Source: Ruminococcaceae bacterium R-25 (GTDB taxonomy: Bacteria > Bacillota > Clostridia > Saccharofermentanales > Saccharofermentanaceae). Taken from it: 64,000 nt of DNA. Position 1 is the stretch's first letter; every line of letters starts with the position of its first letter. The stretch lies in assembly GCA_003149065.1 (NCBI GenBank), contig QGFZ01000003.1, positions 62,001-126,000 on the forward strand, given 5' to 3'. The position numbers were made by a program, and so were the translations under genes. Below are positions 48,375 through 56,833 of the stretch, one piece after another. The notes under the pieces are model-generated. The model was not told the origin of the DNA. It saw only the letters and a list, made by a program, of their open reading frames with translations, and did no database searches.

Positions 48375-49829
48375 ATGGGACTTTTCGGGAAGAAAAAAGA
48401 GCAGAACAATGCACCGGTTGAGAAAAAAGAAAATACTATTTCTGATGAGATGAAGATCATCCTTGCAGCACGCGAGGAAGATAAGCAGGAGAAGATCGTA
48501 AGGGCCGAAGAGAGGCAGCAGGCCCAGAATGAAGCTGACAAGAAGTTCTTCATGATCGAAGAGCAGGCGCGCGTCGCTTCTGAGAGGCTGCTTAATGAGG
48601 TTGCTCCGAAGGGCATGACATTCTTCATGCTCTGCGACGAGGTTCCTTTCGATGCCATTCCTGAAACCGAAGGCAACGTCATAATCCGCGGTAACGTCAG
48701 AGGTACCGTAAAGAGCGGCACAGAGGTTTTCCTCTATCAGGGAATAGGAGACAGGTTCTCAGTCACGATCAGCAAGATCAGAAATAACAGAAGAGAATTT
48801 GTAGAAGAACTCACTAATGACAGAGCTGAGATCGAGATCACGAGAGGCAATATCCCGCTTCCGACAGATCCTGACGAAGATGCATCAAAGCCCGTAAGGA
48901 GATTTGCGGTCTTGACCGATGCTGAAGGCATCGAAGATACAAAGGATCCCGCCTGCAAGGGCATGGTATCCGTAGGCAACCCCAGAACGATCGCAATGCT
49001 CTGCGAGTATGGCAAATATGGTGAAGAGCCTATCTATTTCTCAATGGTAATGGACTGCCTCATGACATCCGAGTTTGTTACTCCCGCAAAGATCACTCCT
49101 GCTAAGAACGGCAAGAGCAGCGTTGCTTTTATCGGCGTAAGTCCCAAGCAGCATCCCGACAGATCATTCCTGCCTGTCTTTACCGACAACAGGCTCTGCA
49201 TGAAAGCTATCAAGGACAGCTTTGCAAAGCAGGGAGGACCTGACCAGCGCATCACATTGAGCTTTGCGCAGGTTGCAGCAGTTTCAAGAGACGCTCACCA
49301 TCACGGCTTCATCGTAAATCCGGGCGGACCCGTAACGATCACGATCCCCAAGGATCTCGTTGACAAGATGGTCGATACAAAGGTCTTCAAGGAGAGATTC
49401 GGAAACGGCGCAAGTGACAACGCTTCGCTCGCTTTAGGCGGCACAGGCGACCGTGCGCTCGATAACTTCATCGCAAATGGCGGTCCGAACATCCCGGGCG
49501 TTGAGCCTGTCCTCATCAACAATCCTTCCGATACTCCTGAGTTCTCTGCTATTGAGAATGCAGTTAAGAAATACTGCGGTGCACATTCAGAGATCGCCAA
49601 GGTATTGATCCTGGTCGTTACGCCTCAGAAGAACCGCAACGACAAGTCTTACCTGTGCATAATGGACTGCCCGGACGGACCTTTCGAGACAAACTGCAAC
49701 GGACTTGCAGCTGCGATCAAGCCTTATCTCAAGGGCATCAAGAAGATCCAGTTCCAGCAGTTCTCAAAATTGAACAAGGAAGGATTCCCTGAAAAGGTAA
49801 CCTGGCTCTATTCAAAGCTTCCTCAGTAA
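48375..49829 (+). CDS. SseB-domain protein with charged N-terminal coil
   Basis: A 484-residue cytoplasmic protein. The N-terminus is a charged helix (KKKEQNNAPVEKKEN, REEDKQEKIVRAEERQQAQN). The middle and C-terminal parts match SseB (enhanced serine sensitivity) domains: RRFAVLTDAEGIEDTKD, FSMVMDCLMTSEFVTPAKIT, SFLPVFTDNRLCMKAIKDSF, HHHGFIVNPGGPVTITIPKD, and the SseB C-terminal block KVLILVVTPQKNRNDKSYLC. The biochemical role is unknown; in E. coli SseB modulates serine tolerance. The GGGAG ribosome site is 12 bases from the ATG. Monocistronic. Confidence 0.8.
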   Translation: MGLFGKKKEQNNAPVEKKENTISDEMKIILAAREEDKQEKIVRAEERQQAQNEADKKFFMIEEQARVASERLLNEVAPKGMTFFMLCDEVPFDAIPETEGNVIIRGNVRGTVKSGTEVFLYQGIGDRFSVTISKIRNNRREFVEELTNDRAEIEITRGNIPLPTDPDEDASKPVRRFAVLTDAEGIEDTKDPACKGMVSVGNPRTIAMLCEYGKYGEEPIYFSMVMDCLMTSEFVTPAKITPAKNGKSSVAFIGVSPKQHPDRSFLPVFTDNRLCMKAIKDSFAKQGGPDQRITLSFAQVAAVSRDAHHHGFIVNPGGPVTITIPKDLVDKMVDTKVFKERFGNGASDNASLALGGTGDRALDNFIANGGPNIPGVEPVLINNPSDTPEFSAIENAVKKYCGAHSEIAKVLILVVTPQKNRNDKSYLCIMDCPDGPFETNCNGLAAAIKPYLKGIKKIQFQQFSKLNKEGFPEKVTWLYSKLPQ

Positions 49830-49989
49830 AGGAATCACAACAACTTAAAAGTCATAAGCATTAAGAAAAAAAAGGAATAAGGGGTTTTCTGATGCGTGAC
49901 ACGGGTCTTTGCGATTTATACGGATTTTCCGAATAATTCACAGATATTGTAAAGATTGTTAATTGTGCGCGTGTTAGAGTTTAAGAACT

Positions 49990-52900
49990 ATGCTTCAGAT
50001 TAAAGAAATACATAAAGAATATAAGACCGGCAGCCTCGTGCAAAAGGCTCTGGACGGAGTGTCCCTGAATCTCAGGGATAATGAGTTTGTTGCGATCCTG
50101 GGACCTTCAGGATCGGGCAAGACCACGCTCCTTAACATCATCGGAGGTCTGGACCGCTACGATTCTGGCGACCTCATCATCAACGGCGTTTCCACGAAGC
50201 GCTATAAGGACAGGGACTGGGATTCATACAGAAACCACACGATCGGTTTCGTTTTCCAGAGTTACAACCTGATCCCTCACCAGACAGTTTTATCCAACGT
50301 CGAACTCGCACTGACGATCTCCGGAATCCCCGCAAAGGACAGAAGACAGAGAGCTTTGGATGCCCTTGATAAGGTTGGTCTCCGTGAGCAGGCCCACAAG
50401 AAACCTAACCAGATGTCCGGCGGACAGATGCAGAGAGTCGCGATCGCAAGAGCGCTCGTTAACGACCCTGACATCCTTCTTGCCGATGAGCCTACAGGCG
50501 CGCTCGATACCGATACCAGCATTCAGGTTATGAACCTTTTGAAGGAGGTCGCTAAAGACCGCCTTGTTGTAATGGTTACGCACAATCCTGAGCTCGCTGA
50601 AGAATATGCCACGAGGATCGTAAAGCTCAGAGACGGTAAGATCACTGCAGACAGCGATCCTTTCGAGCCCGAGCAGAAAGATAATGCATTAGCTCCGGTA
50701 CACAAGAATCTCGGCAAGGCTTCGATGAGCTTTTTGACGGCGCTCGCTTTGAGCTTCAACAACCTCTGGACCAAGAAGACCAGAACGGTCCTTGTAGCTT
50801 TTGCGGGTTCTATCGGCATCATCGGAATCGCATTGATCTTATCGATGTCAAACGGCATCAACACATATATCGACAGGATAGAGGCGCAGACATTGTCGCA
50901 ATACCCGTTGTCGATCGAGCGGTCTTCGGTATCTTTCATCTCCATGATGATGGTATCCACCGATACCTGGGAACCTGCCAAAGAGGGCGAAGTCACCGAA
51001 GTTCCTTCGGTAAGCCAGATCCTTTCAACGGTCAGGACCAATGATCTTATTGCACTGAAGAATTATTTCGACACCGAAAAGCCTGAGATCTACGACCTCA
51101 CGAACGGTGTTGAGTATTCATACGGCATCGAACCCCAGATCTTCCGTTATGAGACAAACGGCGAATTCAGGCAGGTAAACCCCAACAACGATTTCGCTTC
51201 GATGGGACTTTCATCTTCTTCGGTATTCACTTCCGCATACAGCATGAATGTCTTTTTCGAGATGCCCGAAAACGAGTCCCTCTACATCACCCAGTACGAT
51301 GTTAAGGCCGGCAGATGGCCAGCAAATTCCAAGGAAGCCGTCCTCGTTCTCACCCAGAACGGCGCCATTTCCGACTATATCGTCTACGCGTTCGGTCTGA
51401 GGGATTCCAAAGAGCTCGACAAGATGGTAAGAGACTTTTCCAACGGTGTCGAAGTCGTTTCCGACCAGGAATATTACACATGGCATTACGAAGACTTCAT
51501 GGGCAAGACCTTCAAGGTAACACCTGCTTATAAGTTCTATAAGTATGACGAGAAGCAGAAGGTCTATACCGACATGAGGAACAGCAACGATTATATGCGC
51601 GACCTTCTTAAGAAGAGCCAGGATCTCACGATCGTCGGCATTGTCCAGCCAAAGCCTGACCAGGACATCATGATGCTCGGTTCCGGCATTTACTACGGAA
51701 AGAATCTCGTTGAAGAATTGAGAGAGGAAGCCGAGGGCGCAGCTATAGTTAAGGCACAGCTCAAAGACCGCGAAGTAAACGTTCTTACAGGCGTGAGGTT
51801 TGATGAGGAAGAGTCTGATTTCGATATGGAAAACCTTTTCTCGATCGATGAAGATGCTATCAGAGATGCTTTCAAGTTCGATGAGGACAAGCTCAAGTTC
51901 GATAAGGATGCTTTCGGCGACATGAGCGGAATCGATTTTGCTGGCGCATTGGGGAAAGCCATGCCGAACCTGTCTTCCACCCAGCTCAAAGACCTCTTAA
52001 AAGGTGTTGATTTCAAGGTAAATACCGATGCCCTTATTAAAGGCATGGGCAGCGTCATGACCGACTATATGGATTATGCTTCCGATAATCCTTCCACGGA
52101 TTATTCGAAGCTCCCTGACGCAATGGCAGCATTTATCGGTTCTTCTGAGGGCAGCGCAGTCTTAAGGCAGCAGCTCATTAAGATCATAAATGACAGCGGC
52201 ATAGCTGACCTCGACCAGACGGTCGTAAACAAAGCATTGTCTGCGATCACCGACGGCTTTGCCGAATATGCGGTTGCCAACGGAATGGATCTTACCGACC
52301 AGAGCCGTTATGCCGAATACTATCAGACATATCTCCAGAGCGCAGAAGGCAAGAAGATCTTGGACGAGCAGTCCGCCATGATCACCAAGGAGATCACCGA
52401 CAAGGTCAAGATCACACCCCAGCAGGCACAGGGTGTCGCAGAAGCACTCCTCGATGCTTACAGCAAATATGCAACAGAGAACAACCTTCCTGATCCCAAA
52501 GCTCTCGAAGGCTCACTCAAGGAATACATGGGAACTGACAGAGCTAAAAAGCTCATCACGAACGTGATCACATCATCCGTTAATGTCGATGAGATCACCA
52601 ACGCTGTAATGAAGAATGTTTCCGGCATGACAGCCAATTTCGCTACCCAGATCGCAAAAGGTATCGAAAAAGCTATCGGCATGGTTGTAGAGCGTCTCGC
52701 ATCCAACATGACCAAAGCTCTTAAGGATACTTTCTCTGATTTCGGCAGCGCATTGTCCATCGACCAGGATGCTTTCGCAAAGGCATTCCAGTTCAACATG
52801 GGCGAAGACGAACTCCAGTCCTTCATGAGCGAGATGATGGGCGGCAAGGTGTCTTCTGCTGAGGGCAACCTCTCCGCATTCGGTTACTGCGACAAGGAAG

Positions 52901-53478
52901 ACCTCCAGTCGATCACGATCTACCCCAAAGATTTCGCATCCAAAGACGAGATCACCACGATCATCAAGGACTACAACAAGATGGTCGAAGACAGGGGAGA
53001 GGATGACAAGAGCATCGTTTATACCGACATCGTCGGCGCCCTGATGAAGTCCGTTACGAAGATCATCAACACGATCTCCTACGTCCTCATCGCATTTGTC
53101 GCGATCTCACTCGTCGTATCTTCCATCATGATCGGCGTCATCACATATATCAGCGTTCTTGAGCGCCGCAAGGAAATCGGTATCCTCCGTGCCATGGGCG
53201 CTTCAAAGCGAAACGTTGCAGATGTCTTCAATGCTGAGACCATGATCACGGGTTTCCTGGCAGGTCTTTTCGGCGTCGGCCTGTCACTGGTGTCCCTGAT
53301 CCCGATTAATGCCCTGATCCACAAGATCGCCGAAAACGACGACGTCAGCGCGATCATGCCGTGGGCAGCCGCAATAATCCTCGTCTTTTTGAGCGTTTTA
53401 CTGACCCTTATCGGCGGCCTCATCCCGTCAAAGACCGCATCCAGACAGGATCCTGTAACGGCTTTGAGGACTGAATAA
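49990..53478 (+). CDS. ABC transporter with fused ATPase and FtsX-type permease
   Basis: A 1162-residue MacB/LolCDE-type protein with the ATPase at the N-terminus: Walker [16 protein letters not shown], signature [14 protein letters not shown], Walker [14 protein letters not shown] (~1-225). A helix ([20 protein letters not shown], ~265-285), an outer domain of ~720 residues and three FtsX helices (~1020-1150: [52 protein letters not shown] end) follow. Such type VII ABC proteins do mechanotransmission rather than classical import, often moving peptides, lipoproteins or sensing antibiotics. The ATPase/permease order and large ectodomain are common in clostridia. No clear ribosome site precedes the ATG. 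Confidence 0.9.
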   Translation: MLQIKEIHKEYKTGSLVQKALDGVSLNLRDNEFVAILGPSGSGKTTLLNIIGGLDRYDSGDLIINGVSTKRYKDRDWDSYRNHTIGFVFQSYNLIPHQTVLSNVELALTISGIPAKDRRQRALDALDKVGLREQAHKKPNQMSGGQMQRVAIARALVNDPDILLADEPTGALDTDTSIQVMNLLKEVAKDRLVVMVTHNPELAEEYATRIVKLRDGKITADSDPFEPEQKDNALAPVHKNLGKASMSFLTALALSFNNLWTKKTRTVLVAFAGSIGIIGIALILSMSNGINTYIDRIEAQTLSQYPLSIERSSVSFISMMMVSTDTWEPAKEGEVTEVPSVSQILSTVRTNDLIALKNYFDTEKPEIYDLTNGVEYSYGIEPQIFRYETNGEFRQVNPNNDFASMGLSSSSVFTSAYSMNVFFEMPENESLYITQYDVKAGRWPANSKEAVLVLTQNGAISDYIVYAFGLRDSKELDKMVRDFSNGVEVVSDQEYYTWHYEDFMGKTFKVTPAYKFYKYDEKQKVYTDMRNSNDYMRDLLKKSQDLTIVGIVQPKPDQDIMMLGSGIYYGKNLVEELREEAEGAAIVKAQLKDREVNVLTGVRFDEEESDFDMENLFSIDEDAIRDAFKFDEDKLKFDKDAFGDMSGIDFAGALGKAMPNLSSTQLKDLLKGVDFKVNTDALIKGMGSVMTDYMDYASDNPSTDYSKLPDAMAAFIGSSEGSAVLRQQLIKIINDSGIADLDQTVVNKALSAITDGFAEYAVANGMDLTDQSRYAEYYQTYLQSAEGKKILDEQSAMITKEITDKVKITPQQAQGVAEALLDAYSKYATENNLPDPKALEGSLKEYMGTDRAKKLITNVITSSVNVDEITNAVMKNVSGMTANFATQIAKGIEKAIGMVVERLASNMTKALKDTFSDFGSALSIDQDAFAKAFQFNMGEDELQSFMSEMMGGKVSSAEGNLSAFGYCDKEDLQSITIYPKDFASKDEITTIIKDYNKMVEDRGEDDKSIVYTDIVGALMKSVTKIINTISYVLIAFVAISLVVSSIMIGVITYISVLERRKEIGILRAMGASKRNVADVFNAETMITGFLAGLFGVGLSLVSLIPINALIHKIAENDDVSAIMPWAAAIILVFLSVLLTLIGGLIPSKTASRQDPVTALRTE

Positions 53479-53503
53479 GTATTATTTGAATAGGCAACGC
53501 GGG

Positions 53504-53546
53504 CGGATAAAAATGGGGATTTTCCCGTTTTTATCCGTCTTTTTTA
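53504..53546 (+). terminator. Intrinsic terminator of the ABC-FtsX gene
   Basis: CGGATAAAAATGGG pairs with CCCGTTTTTATCCG: 14 bp with one T-G wobble, loop GATTTT, followed by TCTTTTTTATT. Confidence 0.85.
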
Positions 53547-53575
53547 TTGGTGGTTTTTCTTTTTGGTACTAGCCT

Positions 53576-53613
53576 GACGGATAAAATCGCCTTTTTTCTC
53601 AAATTTATCCGTC
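53576..53613. repeat. GACGGATAAA dyad next to the terminator
   Basis: GACGGATAAA (53576-53585) pairs perfectly with TTTATCCGTC (53604-53613). The stem word is the one used in the terminator stem just upstream. Confidence 0.7.
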
Positions 53614-53703
53614 GCCGGAACAATCACCTGCCACTGAAAAAATAGCCAAATCGATTTATCAAAAAATCATTAATAAATCATACAAAAATGGTGTGTAATC
53701 CCC

Positions 53704-53709
53704 TATAAT
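53704..53709 (+). promoter_or_regulatory. -10 box of the rubrerythrin-fusion gene
   Basis: TATAAT 54 bases before the ATG; a small GCCT/AGGC hairpin lies in the leader at 53719-53730. No good -35. Confidence 0.45.
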
Positions 53710-53762
53710 ATGACTATGCCTTTTTAGGCAAGAGGCGCTACAAAAAGAGAAAGGGGAACAGC

Positions 53763-54983
53763 ATGAACAGTAAAGCCATGTATAACCTGTCATACGGTCT
53801 CTTTGTCCTGACTGCCAAAGACGGCGACAAGGATAACGGTTGTATCGTCAACACCGTCATTCAGGTCACTACAGAACCTAACAGGATCTGCGTTGCAGTA
53901 AACAAACTTAACTATACGCACGACATGATCCGTAAGACCGGCGAGTTCAATGTGTCGATCTTAACTGAGGGCTCCAAGTTTGAGACTTATAAGCATTTCG
54001 GTTTCCAGAGCGGCAAGGACATCGACAAGTTCGAATCGATTGAATTTTCGCGCGCGGCAAACGGCATAGCTTACATTGCGAAAGAGACAAATGCATATCT
54101 CTCCGCAAAGGTCGTAAGCGAGACTGATCTCGGCACTCATACATTATTCCTGGCAGACGTTACTGACGGCGAAGTCTTATCTGACGATCCTTCAGTCACA
54201 TACGCTTTCTACCAGAAGAATATCAAGCAGAAGCCGGGCGCTCCAAAGGCTGACCAGGCACCCAAAAAGGGCTTTATCTGCACTGTCTGCGGATATATCT
54301 ACGAGGGCGATACGCTTCCAGCTGATTTCATCTGCCCGTGGTGCAAGCATGACGCAAGCTACTTTATCCCCTTGGATAATGGCGCGCCTGTTAAAGAAGA
54401 GACAAAAGAAATAACAATAACCAATAAACAGGAGGAATCAAAAATGGCAAACAAGTACGCTGGCACACAGACAGAGAAGAATCTTCAGGCTGCTTTCGCA
54501 GGCGAATCCCAGGCTAGAAATAAGTATACTTATTTCGCATCCGTTGCTAAAAAGGAAGGCTACGAGCAGATCTCAGCACTCTTCCTCAAGACAGCTGACA
54601 ACGAGAAAGAGCACGCTAAGATGTGGTTCAAGGAGCTCGAGGGCATCGGCACAACAGCTGAGAACCTTGCAGCAGCTGCTGACGGCGAGAACTACGAGTG
54701 GACAGACATGTACGAAGACTTCGCTAAGACAGCTGAAGCAGAGGGCTTCCCGGCACTCGCAGCTAAGTTCAGAATGGTAGGCGCAATCGAGAAGCATCAC
54801 GAAGAGAGATACAGAGCTCTCCTTAAGAACGTTGAGGCTCAGGAAGTATTCGCAAAGAGCGAAGTTAAGGTTTGGGAGTGCAGAAACTGCGGTCACATCG
54901 TAGTCGGCACAAAGGCACCTGAAATGTGCCCTGTTTGCGCTCATCCCAAGAGCTACTTCGAAGTAAACGCAGAGAATTACTGA
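53763..54983 (+). CDS. Flavin reductase-rubredoxin-rubrerythrin fusion
   Basis: A 406-residue oxidative-stress protein in three parts. Residues ~1-155 are a flavin reductase-like FMN domain ([20 protein letters not shown], ending [20 protein letters not shown]), as in high-molecular-weight rubredoxins. Residues ~170-205 are a rubredoxin ([13 protein letters not shown], then ICPWCKHD). Residues ~228-406 are a complete rubrerythrin: [48 protein letters not shown] supply the diiron carboxylates, and [10 protein letters not shown] with CPVCAHP the second rubredoxin. It should reduce peroxide with electrons passed through flavin and iron. A perfect ribosome site and ATG occur inside the gene. Confidence 0.93.
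   Translation: MNSKAMYNLSYGLFVLTAKDGDKDNGCIVNTVIQVTTEPNRICVAVNKLNYTHDMIRKTGEFNVSILTEGSKFETYKHFGFQSGKDIDKFESIEFSRAANGIAYIAKETNAYLSAKVVSETDLGTHTLFLADVTDGEVLSDDPSVTYAFYQKNIKQKPGAPKADQAPKKGFICTVCGYIYEGDTLPADFICPWCKHDASYFIPLDNGAPVKEETKEITITNKQEESKMANKYAGTQTEKNLQAAFAGESQARNKYTYFASVAKKEGYEQISALFLKTADNEKEHAKMWFKELEGIGTTAENLAAAADGENYEWTDMYEDFAKTAEAEGFPALAAKFRMVGAIEKHHEERYRALLKNVEAQEVFAKSEVKVWECRNCGHIVVGTKAPEMCPVCAHPKSYFEVNAENY
54431..54446 (+). promoter_or_regulatory. Internal ribosome site and start for rubrerythrin alone
   Basis: GGAGGA (54431-54436) lies seven bases before an in-frame ATG (54444), giving [20 protein letters not shown], which reads like a normal rubrerythrin start. A separate 179-residue rubrerythrin could be made from the same message. 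Confidence 0.65.
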
Positions 54984-55010
54984 TATTCTTTGATCAGTTA
55001 CGAAAATCAG

Positions 55011-55042
55011 GCGGTGCCCGTTGTGTGACGGGCACCGCTTTT
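55011..55042 (+). terminator. Intrinsic terminator of the rubrerythrin-fusion gene
   Basis: GCGGTGCCCGT pairs perfectly with ACGGGCACCGC (11 bp), followed by four T residues. Confidence 0.9.
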
Positions 55043-55048
55043 AGTTCC

Positions 55049-55162
55049 AGTGCAAATTCAGTGCGTAAATATTGGAAAATGCGCACTATTTTTGCACTGT
55101 AGGCACTCTAGTGCATATTTAGTGCGCAAATCGCGTGTTTTACGCACTGGATTTACATTTGA
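55049..55162. repeat. Nested AGTGC dyad units
   Basis: Unit 1 (55049-55098): outer AGTGCAAA/TTTGCACT (8 bp) and inner AGTGCG/CGCACT (6 bp), both perfect, with three-base spacers on each side. Unit 2 begins AGTGCATATTTAGTGCG at 55110 and pairs AGTGCG with CGCACT at 55143-55148. No gene in 54984-55386. Confidence 0.75.
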
Positions 55163-55193
55163 CATAAACTGTTGGGAAGCAAATACCTATTTC

Positions 55194-55237
55194 GTACCTG
55201 AAACAGCGGTTTTAGGTACAGAAAAAGTATTTCAGGT
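55194..55237. repeat. ACCT/AGGT dyad unit
   Basis: GTACCT (55194) pairs with AGGTAC (55214), and ACCTGAAA (55196) with TTTCAGGT (55230), each perfectly, so two alternative overlapping stems are possible. Confidence 0.6.
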
Positions 55238-55270
55238 GTCTGATTTAAACATTTCGTCAACATGTTTCTG

Positions 55271-55337
55271 GGAGTGCTTCAGGGAAGCGGCGCGCATATC
55301 CTCCACATATAATCCACAATAACTCCCTTAGCACTCC
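55271..55337 (+). promoter_or_regulatory. Dyad spanning the -10 region of the esterase lipoprotein gene
   Basis: GGAGTGCT (55271-55278) pairs perfectly with AGCACTCC (55330-55337). TATAAT (55308-55313) lies between. The right arm would be in the leader. It could be a two-site operator. Confidence 0.4.
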
Positions 55338-55386
55338 ATTTTGAGTTGATAGTATCTGGGCATCAAACCAAGTGGAGGATATAAAC

Positions 55387-56778
55387 GTGAAAAGAATAAA
55401 CATCATGAGAGTGACTTGTGCAGCATTGACGGTTGCTCTTATGCTTCCCATAGCTGCGTGCAATAAAAAGAGCAGCAATGAACTTACAAACCGCATGACT
55501 GAGAAGGAGCTCTCGGAAGCAAAAGAGACCGAATTTATGCTTCTTTCTCATCCGTGGGAGAAGGAACAGCAGGAAGAAGATACGGCAGATTTCGATGATG
55601 TAAAGGACAAGATCCTTTTTGTTCCGCGAATCGGTTCTATCGTTAACGGAGATCCTGTTTTCAATGCATTACCGCCTGAAGGCTATGACGGCGGAAAAGG
55701 TCAGGTGGTGTACTTGCATATTGATGTAAATAACGGTTCTACAACAGAAGAGGCGGTAATCGATTTTGAAGATTTCAGTGACCTCAAAACTAAGCTGAGA
55801 GCCGAATTTGATAAAGACATCGCAAACGGGCAGCCTAAGGTGCCTGTCAATGAAGAATACAAACGTCTTATCAAGCTTTATGAAGCAGTAATTGACGGCA
55901 GCGTCGAACTGATCACCCAGGATTATCTGGACAGCTATCTGGAATATTTTTATAAGAACAGGGGATCATCCGATACTGACAGTTACTACTGGCAGATGGA
56001 TGACGGGAAAGTCGCTGCAATAAAGGACAATATCAGGGAATATCATCTTTACGATGAAGAGCTCGGCATCACATTTGTTGTCCACGTTACGACTCCTGAC
56101 GGATACGATAAGGAAAAAGCATATCCGGCACTTGTCATGACTGATGCCGTATGGAGATTTAATGATGTGACTTCGCTCTATGACCTGATGGCTGAAGGCA
56201 AAGCCAAGCCGCAGATACTGGTCACGGTCGGATTTGAATACGATACGGACGGCTGGGACAATGAGGTCAGAGGAAATATCCTTTGCAATCACAAGAAGGA
56301 ATTTCTGGATTTTCTGACAGACAACATGATGCCTTTTTTAAGTACAAACTATAAGTTTGACTACGACAGGACGACGCTGTTCGGGCACTCACAGGGAGGC
56401 GTTTTCGCGCACTACGCGGCATTCAATTATGACCTGTATGAGAATAAGCCGTTCAAGAGATACATCATAGGAAGCCCCACGTTCTGGACACCGTATTTCA
56501 CCTGTGTCGAAAATTTTGAGAGCTATAAGAATGAATACGGATTTTTCGAAAGGAACAAGACATACGACAGGGAACTGTTCATAGCAGCAGGGGATAAGGA
56601 GGACGAGGATTACGAAGACTTTTTCGGCGATAACGATTCGACGACAGAAGGCGTAAAGCATCTGGAGGAGCGCCTGATAAAGAACGGCGTTAACTCGTAC
56701 AAGGTAAAGTTTTACGACAGTAACCATTACCTGTATGTTCCGGATCTCCTGGCGGAATACTGCAGTACAGCAGGATAA
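55387..56778 (+). CDS. Esterase-D-type lipoprotein hydrolase
   Basis: A 463-residue exported protein with lipobox IAAC. The N-terminal ~170 residues have no family that I recognise. The C-terminal ~270 residues are a PF00756 (esterase D/feruloyl esterase-like) alpha/beta-hydrolase: VVHVTTPDGYDKEKAYPALV, oxyanion-side MTDAVWRFNDV, nucleophile elbow LFGHSQGGVFAHYAAFNYDL (serine of GHSQG) and histidine near KVKFYDSNHYLYVPDLL. A cell-surface ester hydrolase on plant polymer side chains or on mycolate-like substrates is possible. The start is GTG at 55387, eight bases after GGAGG. Confidence 0.85.
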   Translation: MKRINIMRVTCAALTVALMLPIAACNKKSSNELTNRMTEKELSEAKETEFMLLSHPWEKEQQEEDTADFDDVKDKILFVPRIGSIVNGDPVFNALPPEGYDGGKGQVVYLHIDVNNGSTTEEAVIDFEDFSDLKTKLRAEFDKDIANGQPKVPVNEEYKRLIKLYEAVIDGSVELITQDYLDSYLEYFYKNRGSSDTDSYYWQMDDGKVAAIKDNIREYHLYDEELGITFVVHVTTPDGYDKEKAYPALVMTDAVWRFNDVTSLYDLMAEGKAKPQILVTVGFEYDTDGWDNEVRGNILCNHKKEFLDFLTDNMMPFLSTNYKFDYDRTTLFGHSQGGVFAHYAAFNYDLYENKPFKRYIIGSPTFWTPYFTCVENFESYKNEYGFFERNKTYDRELFIAAGDKEDEDYEDFFGDNDSTTEGVKHLEERLIKNGVNSYKVKFYDSNHYLYVPDLLAEYCSTAG

Positions 56779-56781
56779 ATT

Positions 56782-56818
56782 AAAAGGGCTGCCTCTGTGA
56801 GACAGCCCTTATTTTTTT
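56782..56818. terminator. Bidirectional terminator, GGGCTGCCTC family
   Basis: AAAAGGGCTGCCTC, loop TGT, GAGACAGCCCTT followed by A and seven T. It separates the esterase gene from the convergent kinase operon. Confidence 0.88.
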
Positions 56819-56833
56819 GTGTTTGCGAAAAAC

